Of a stretch of 64,000 nt of DNA, positions 61,201-64,000 are shown one piece after another. Each line of letters starts with the position of its first letter. Position 1 is the stretch's first letter. This DNA comes from Agromyces sp. 3263 (GTDB lineage Bacteria; Actinomycetota; Actinomycetes; Actinomycetales; Microbacteriaceae): contig NZ_JAVDUV010000001.1 in assembly GCF_031456545.1 (NCBI RefSeq), positions 2,294,001 through 2,358,000 of the forward strand, written 5' to 3'. Below the pieces are notes generated by a model, which did no database searches, had not been told where the DNA came from, and saw only the letters and a list, made by a program, of their open reading frames with translations. The position numbers and the translations under genes are program-made.

Positions 61201-62101
61201 CGCGAGTTGGGAGATGCGCGACCTGCGTCGTTCGTATGAGCCGAATTCGGTCTCGGAGGACACCTTCTACGGCCCGATCGTGCGTCCGTTCGTCGGACCG
61301 GGCTACTGGGCTCCCGAGCGCGTCGCTTCGTTCGCGCAGGTCAACGTCCCGTCGTGGGGCGATGGCGGAAGCGCCCAGCACACGGGTGCCTTCGACGTGT
61401 TCGAGCAGCGCGACGACCGGTCGCAGCTCACGGAGGTCTGGCTCGACGGCGAACTCAAGGCGTCTTCGCCCTGGCAGTCGGCGACGGTGTTCGACATCCC
61501 CGACGGCACCATGGAGTGGCGCGTGCTGAACACCGCGGTGCACGACGGCACGTACACGCCGGGCTCGACGAGGACGGTCACCGAGTGGACGTTCGAGTCG
61601 ACCGGGTCGGCCGACGACTACACCGAGCAGACGCTGCCGATGATCCAGGCCTACTACGACGTCGACGCCGACGCCGCGGGTGCCGTCGGAGCCGGCCGCA
61701 AGGCCGGCAAGCCCGTCGAGTTCGGCCTGGAGCTCAGCCACATCGAGAGCGCCGACGGCATGGCCGAGCTCACCGACGCGACGCTCGAGATGCGCGTGCC
61801 CGGTGGCGAATGGCGGGCTGTCGAGATCGCGGATGCCGCGGCGGACGCGGCCTCGGTGAGCCCGATGATCGTCTACCCCGTCGATCGCCCGTTCCTCGAG
61901 TCGTACACCGCGCAGCTGCCGGTGCCCGACGCCGGCGCGTGGGTCGACCTCCGGGTGACCGCGAAGGATGCCGCCGGCAACACGTTCTCGCAGGAGATCG
62001 AGCGGGCGTTCGAGGCGGCGCCCGCGAAGGGCGGCCACGGCGGCGGCAACGGCGGCAACGGCGGCCACGGCCCCCACGGCCCGCACGGTGGTCACGCCTG
62101 A
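58214..62101 (+). CDS. Secreted S8 subtilisin-family protease, multidomain
   Basis: The product has 1295 residues. Signal peptide with basic start (about 1-40) and an I9-like propeptide lead to the catalytic domain with Asp253 (VAVLDTGYDD), His289 (HGHGTHVAS) and Ser461 (MSGTSMATPHVAG). Downstream are fibronectin-like beta regions and a PA-like insertion near 810-910 (VALLIVNDADGEFTTW). The C-terminus is a His/Gly-rich tail (GGHGGGNGGNGGHGPHG), possibly metal-binding; no sorting motif is seen. GAGAGG precedes ATG 58214. It probably degrades external proteins, together with the M14 enzyme. Confidence 0.9.
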   Translation: MPQSSRTAAQRRRRSIAAAISGIAIGVVGVSAAALPAIADPTDGGGAPPAASGASPAAAAGGTHTVTLITGDRVKVTDLPDGTHTVDVETAVPGAAVQTVEVDGDLNVLPQSAMPYLAAGVVDRDLFNVSQLIEYGYDDASVSATPVILEYADGPAAFSAPLPGVAIGATLESVGGAAATADHATAASTWNALTAASGASPFSTEVSLGGGIEAIHLDGKVQATLDSSVPWIGAPAAWDAGYTGAGVTVAVLDTGYDDTHPDLAGRVLAADSKSFVPGEDDPASDPHGHGTHVASTIAGTGAASDGANRGVADGADLLVGKVLGADGSGQDSWIIEAMQWAGEHADIVSMSLGSSEPSDGTDVMSEALNTIAEQTGALFVVAAGNNGAPEAIGAPGAAAEALTVASVADPTGALSYFSNQGPLAFSGALKPELAGPGEDITAARSADSAGEGSYVAMSGTSMATPHVAGAAALLKQQHPEYTADQLRAALLSTAKDVGLRSYEAGSGVVDLETAIDAPVIASGSGDFGMLAWGEEPELVTRTIDYTNRGADEVVVDLVASLDGAPDGVLTMADDQLTIPAGETRSVELTVDPAKVETGTQLSGALVASVDGTAVARTALGTIAEQERYDLTITATGFDGEPVETYAVLYDVANDWYEPIFVSGESTMRLPDGEYAVMAYMTVDHAADESVTVLVGDPDLVLDGDAEVAFDARATKPVTVDVGTDGLTPWFNRLDVHADAFVSSYIDSVTSDGFYAQPMTAPNTDTFAFTSRWRLAKPIMDLKAGKESLDLIPLAGSALRDATLKAAAVDAGLGSAEEFATAKAAGKVAVVTRSSDVSPSAQAANARAAGAVALLIVNDADGEFTTWVGSEDYLSEVDLPVASISGVQGRALLKSIGSKKLTISGAVEAAPEEVFDILRFSDGSIPEDLDYRATDLARIDTTFHGETGELIGEFRWDFDPVTQYSIGQMLRTERGLERTDWVNTEDVQWNEGTMLIDASWEMRDLRRSYEPNSVSEDTFYGPIVRPFVGPGYWAPERVASFAQVNVPSWGDGGSAQHTGAFDVFEQRDDRSQLTEVWLDGELKASSPWQSATVFDIPDGTMEWRVLNTAVHDGTYTPGSTRTVTEWTFESTGSADDYTEQTLPMIQAYYDVDADAAGAVGAGRKAGKPVEFGLELSHIESADGMAELTDATLEMRVPGGEWRAVEIADAAADAASVSPMIVYPVDRPFLESYTAQLPVPDAGAWVDLRVTAKDAAGNTFSQEIERAFEAAPAKGGHGGGNGGNGGHGPHGPHGGHA

Positions 62102-62124
62102 CCTGAGGCACTGACCCGCAGCAG

Positions 62125-62169
62125 CGACGCGGCGTCGGCCCGATCCACGGATCGGTCGGCGCCGCGTCG
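62125..62169 (+). terminator. Long imperfect stem-loop after the S8 protease gene
   Basis: CGACGCGGC and GTCGG pair with the opposite arm ending GCCGCGTCG; CGATCC and GGATCG close the loop around AC. The stem is about 20 bp with one internal mismatch region and lacks a T-run. It lies 24 bp after the protease stop. Confidence 0.6.
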
Positions 62170-62199
62170 TGTGTCGGAACCGCGTGCGAGCATGGGTGC

Positions 62200-64000
62200 A
62201 TGCCCGCCGATCCCGCACCCCGTGGCGGGCGCCGTGCCCCGGCCGGCGACTGGCGTCGCGACCTGGCCCCGTTCACGCCGCGACACGGGCACGCGGCATC
62301 CGGCGATGAGCCGCGGGCCGCGTCGGATGCCGCGCCGCGACGGCCGCTCGCCCTGCAGTTCGAGCTGCGCCGCCGGGTCACGCGCCGGCCCGGGGAATGG
62401 CAGGGTCCCCGAGACGAGCCCGCCCGTCGTGCCGGGTCCGTCGACCGGCTCGCCGTGCGCCCGGTCACGCGCGGCGCACGCGGCGCGTGGATCAAGGCGG
62501 GGCTCACCTGGCAGAACGTGGGCTTCCAGGCCACGGCCGGCGGGTACGACCCCGCCCAGTCGCGCTGGTTCGCCCAGTTCGCGTTGCTGAAGGGCTCCTC
62601 ACCGAGCGTCTTCGCGACCTACGGCTCCGAGTGGATCACCCTCGACGAGTTCGAGAGCCCCCTGCTGTGGGCCCTGTTCGGCGAGGCCGCGCGGCTCGGC
62701 ATCGAGTTGGTCGGCTCCGACGTGACGCCCGACCTCGAGGTGCTCGGCGCGGCATCCGTCGTGCTCGATGCGACGATCGACGACGGCGGCGACCTCGAGC
62801 TCGTGCCGCGGCTCGAGTTCGCCTCGGGCGGCAGCGGCGGCCCGGGCATCGTGCGAGCCGTCGGCGACGCGCGACTCGTCGCTCTTCACGGCCTCTACCG
62901 GTTCGACCTCGATGCGGGCCTCCTCGAGCTGGCACCCCTGGCCCGACCCCTCGCCCCGGCCGAACGCTCGGCACTCGAACAGCCTCGCACCGTGCGGGTG
63001 CCCGCCGACGAGGTGCCCGAGTTCCTCCGCGGGCACTTCCATGCCCTCGCCCGGTCGATCACCGTCACCAGCCGTGACGGCAGCTTCGACCCGCCGCCGC
63101 TGCCGCCCGCGGCGCTCGTGCTCGACGCGCGCTTCGAGCCCGACGACGTGCTCCGGCTCGCGTGGCACTGGGAGCACGCCGACGGGCGCACGGCGGCGGT
63201 TGCGGCATCCGTCGACACGGCTGCGGCCGACCCCGATCTCGACGACGACCTGCTCGCCCGGGTCGCCGACGAACTCGGCTGGGTGCCGCTCGATGCCGTG
63301 GTGCTGCGGGGCGTCGACGCGGCCGAGTTCACCGCCGAGCGCCTGCCGCGACTCGAACGCCTCGCCGCCGGCAGCGCCCTGCGCATCGACGTCACAGGCG
63401 AGCGACCCGAGTACCGCGAGGCCACCGCCGAGCCCGTCGTCACCGTCACCACCGTCGAGACGCTCAAGCGCGACTGGTTCGACCTCGGCGTGGTGCTGAC
63501 GGTCGACGGCAAGCTGGTTCCCTTCATGCCGCTGTTCCGAGCGCTCTCGAAGGGGCAGAAGCGACTCCTGCTCGTCGACAAGAGCTACCTCATGCTCAAC
63601 CAGCCGGTGTTCGCGCCGCTGCGCGAGCTGATCGAGGAGGCCGGCACGCTCGCCGAGTGGGAGACCGGGCTGCGCCTCCACCGCTCGCAGACGAGCCTCT
63701 GGGCCGACTTCGAGGACCTCGCCGACGTCGCGGAGCCGGCAGTCGACTGGCGTCGCACCGTGGCCGCGCTCGAGGAGGGGCGCGTCGAGCAGCTCGAGCC
63801 ACCGGCCGGGCTCGCCCTGCCGCTCCGCCCGTACCAACTGGCCGGATTCCGCTGGCTCGCGTTCCTCTGGGCGAACCGCCTCGGCGGCGTGCTCGCCGAC
63901 GACATGGGGCTCGGCAAGACGGCGCAGACGCTCGCGCTCATCGCCCACGCCGTCGAGCAGCCCGACGGCCGGCTCCCGTTCCTCGTCGTCGCGCCCACCT
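62200..64000 (+). CDS. SNF2-type DEAD/DEAH helicase, N-terminal part
   Basis: About 600 residues are visible before the right edge. The N-terminal 480 residues are the SNF2-associated beta/helix region ([35 protein letters not shown]). The helicase core begins [20 protein letters not shown] and has Walker A in [17 protein letters not shown] near 567-583. Homologues usually start with a SWIM zinc finger; I do not see its cysteine pattern here, so it may be lost or absent in this form. GAGCAT stands 6 nt before ATG 62200 (leaderless). It remodels protein-DNA complexes; exact task unknown. Confidence 0.85.
   Translation, partial: MPADPAPRGGRRAPAGDWRRDLAPFTPRHGHAASGDEPRAASDAAPRRPLALQFELRRRVTRRPGEWQGPRDEPARRAGSVDRLAVRPVTRGARGAWIKAGLTWQNVGFQATAGGYDPAQSRWFAQFALLKGSSPSVFATYGSEWITLDEFESPLLWALFGEAARLGIELVGSDVTPDLEVLGAASVVLDATIDDGGDLELVPRLEFASGGSGGPGIVRAVGDARLVALHGLYRFDLDAGLLELAPLARPLAPAERSALEQPRTVRVPADEVPEFLRGHFHALARSITVTSRDGSFDPPPLPPAALVLDARFEPDDVLRLAWHWEHADGRTAAVAASVDTAAADPDLDDDLLARVADELGWVPLDAVVLRGVDAAEFTAERLPRLERLAAGSALRIDVTGERPEYREATAEPVVTVTTVETLKRDWFDLGVVLTVDGKLVPFMPLFRALSKGQKRLLLVDKSYLMLNQPVFAPLRELIEEAGTLAEWETGLRLHRSQTSLWADFEDLADVAEPAVDWRRTVAALEEGRVEQLEPPAGLALPLRPYQLAGFRWLAFLWANRLGGVLADDMGLGKTAQTLALIAHAVEQPDGRLPFLVVAPT

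Noticed and set aside
57128..62218. Minus-strand frame of almost 1,700 codons
   Set aside because: Only its last 336 codons (TrmB/LuxR) are real; the rest is antisense to the S8 protease, which has a full catalytic triad.
1..64000. tRNA or rRNA genes and an integrase near the island edge
   Set aside because: None found on either strand by eye; a covariance-model search would be needed to exclude a tRNA fragment.

Overview
The window is 64 kb of a high-GC actinobacterial chromosome. The family Microbacteriaceae (Agromyces/Microbacterium-like) fits best. The reasons are very GC-rich third codon positions, start codons placed 6-7 nt after -10-like hexamers, a DUF222/HNH protein, DUF1876, DUF2868/DUF3482, DUF4232 and DDN-type genes, and the constant use of the word GGATGCC/GGCATCC both in terminator palindromes and inside genes. 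No rRNA, tRNA, CRISPR array, integrase or intact insertion sequence was seen.

Positions 1-11,507 are a defence-type island of visibly lower GC. It opens with the end of a BREX-like module (BrxD ATPase and BrxHI helicase), continues with two overlapping DUF262 (GmrSD/DndB-like) genes, and ends with a convergent four-gene operon on the minus strand. That operon holds an excisionase-type HTH protein, a 919-residue fusion of S1, PIN nuclease, Ser/Thr kinase and zinc ribbons, a VWA protein and a PP2C phosphatase. The last three parts form a kinase/VWA/phosphatase set (TerY-P-like triad) here joined to an RNase domain and an antitoxin-like regulator. It is the best candidate for an undescribed system. 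The island ends in about 900 bp of non-coding sequence and gene debris, including a frameshifted copy of part of a DUF2868 gene that is intact 5 kb further on.

Positions 12.3-30.5 kb are ordinary chromosome: tyrosinase with a DUF2182 membrane protein, a TetR regulator with a 37-bp operator palindrome and a DUF6326 membrane protein, a DUF2868/DUF3482 GTPase pair, an MDR oxidoreductase divergent from its likely MarR repressor, and an NDH-2 gene overlapping an orphan cytochrome b that has lost both ligands of one haem. A lipoprotein, several small proteins, a DUF2207 protein and a DUF222/HNH protein follow.

Positions 30.7-39.9 kb are a complete galactan-use locus: secreted GH53 endo-galactanase, cytoplasmic GH42 beta-galactosidase, a binding protein with two permeases (no ATPase gene), and a LacI regulator with operator-like palindromes in the divergent promoter region. 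The endo-enzyme cuts beta-1,4-galactan outside, the transporter brings in galacto-oligosaccharides, and GH42 cleaves them inside.

Positions 40.1-51.5 kb carry housekeeping and stress genes (Ogt, CBS protein, DUF1345, a small-molecule kinase, a large AAA/LuxR regulator, hemerythrin, DDN-type reductase, maltokinase, ZIP transporter, MOSC). Positions 51.7-62.1 kb hold large envelope and secreted proteins: a zinc-ribbon/Ig-like membrane protein, an M14 carboxypeptidase and an S8 protease with a divergent TrmB/LuxR regulator. The window ends inside a SNF2-type helicase gene.
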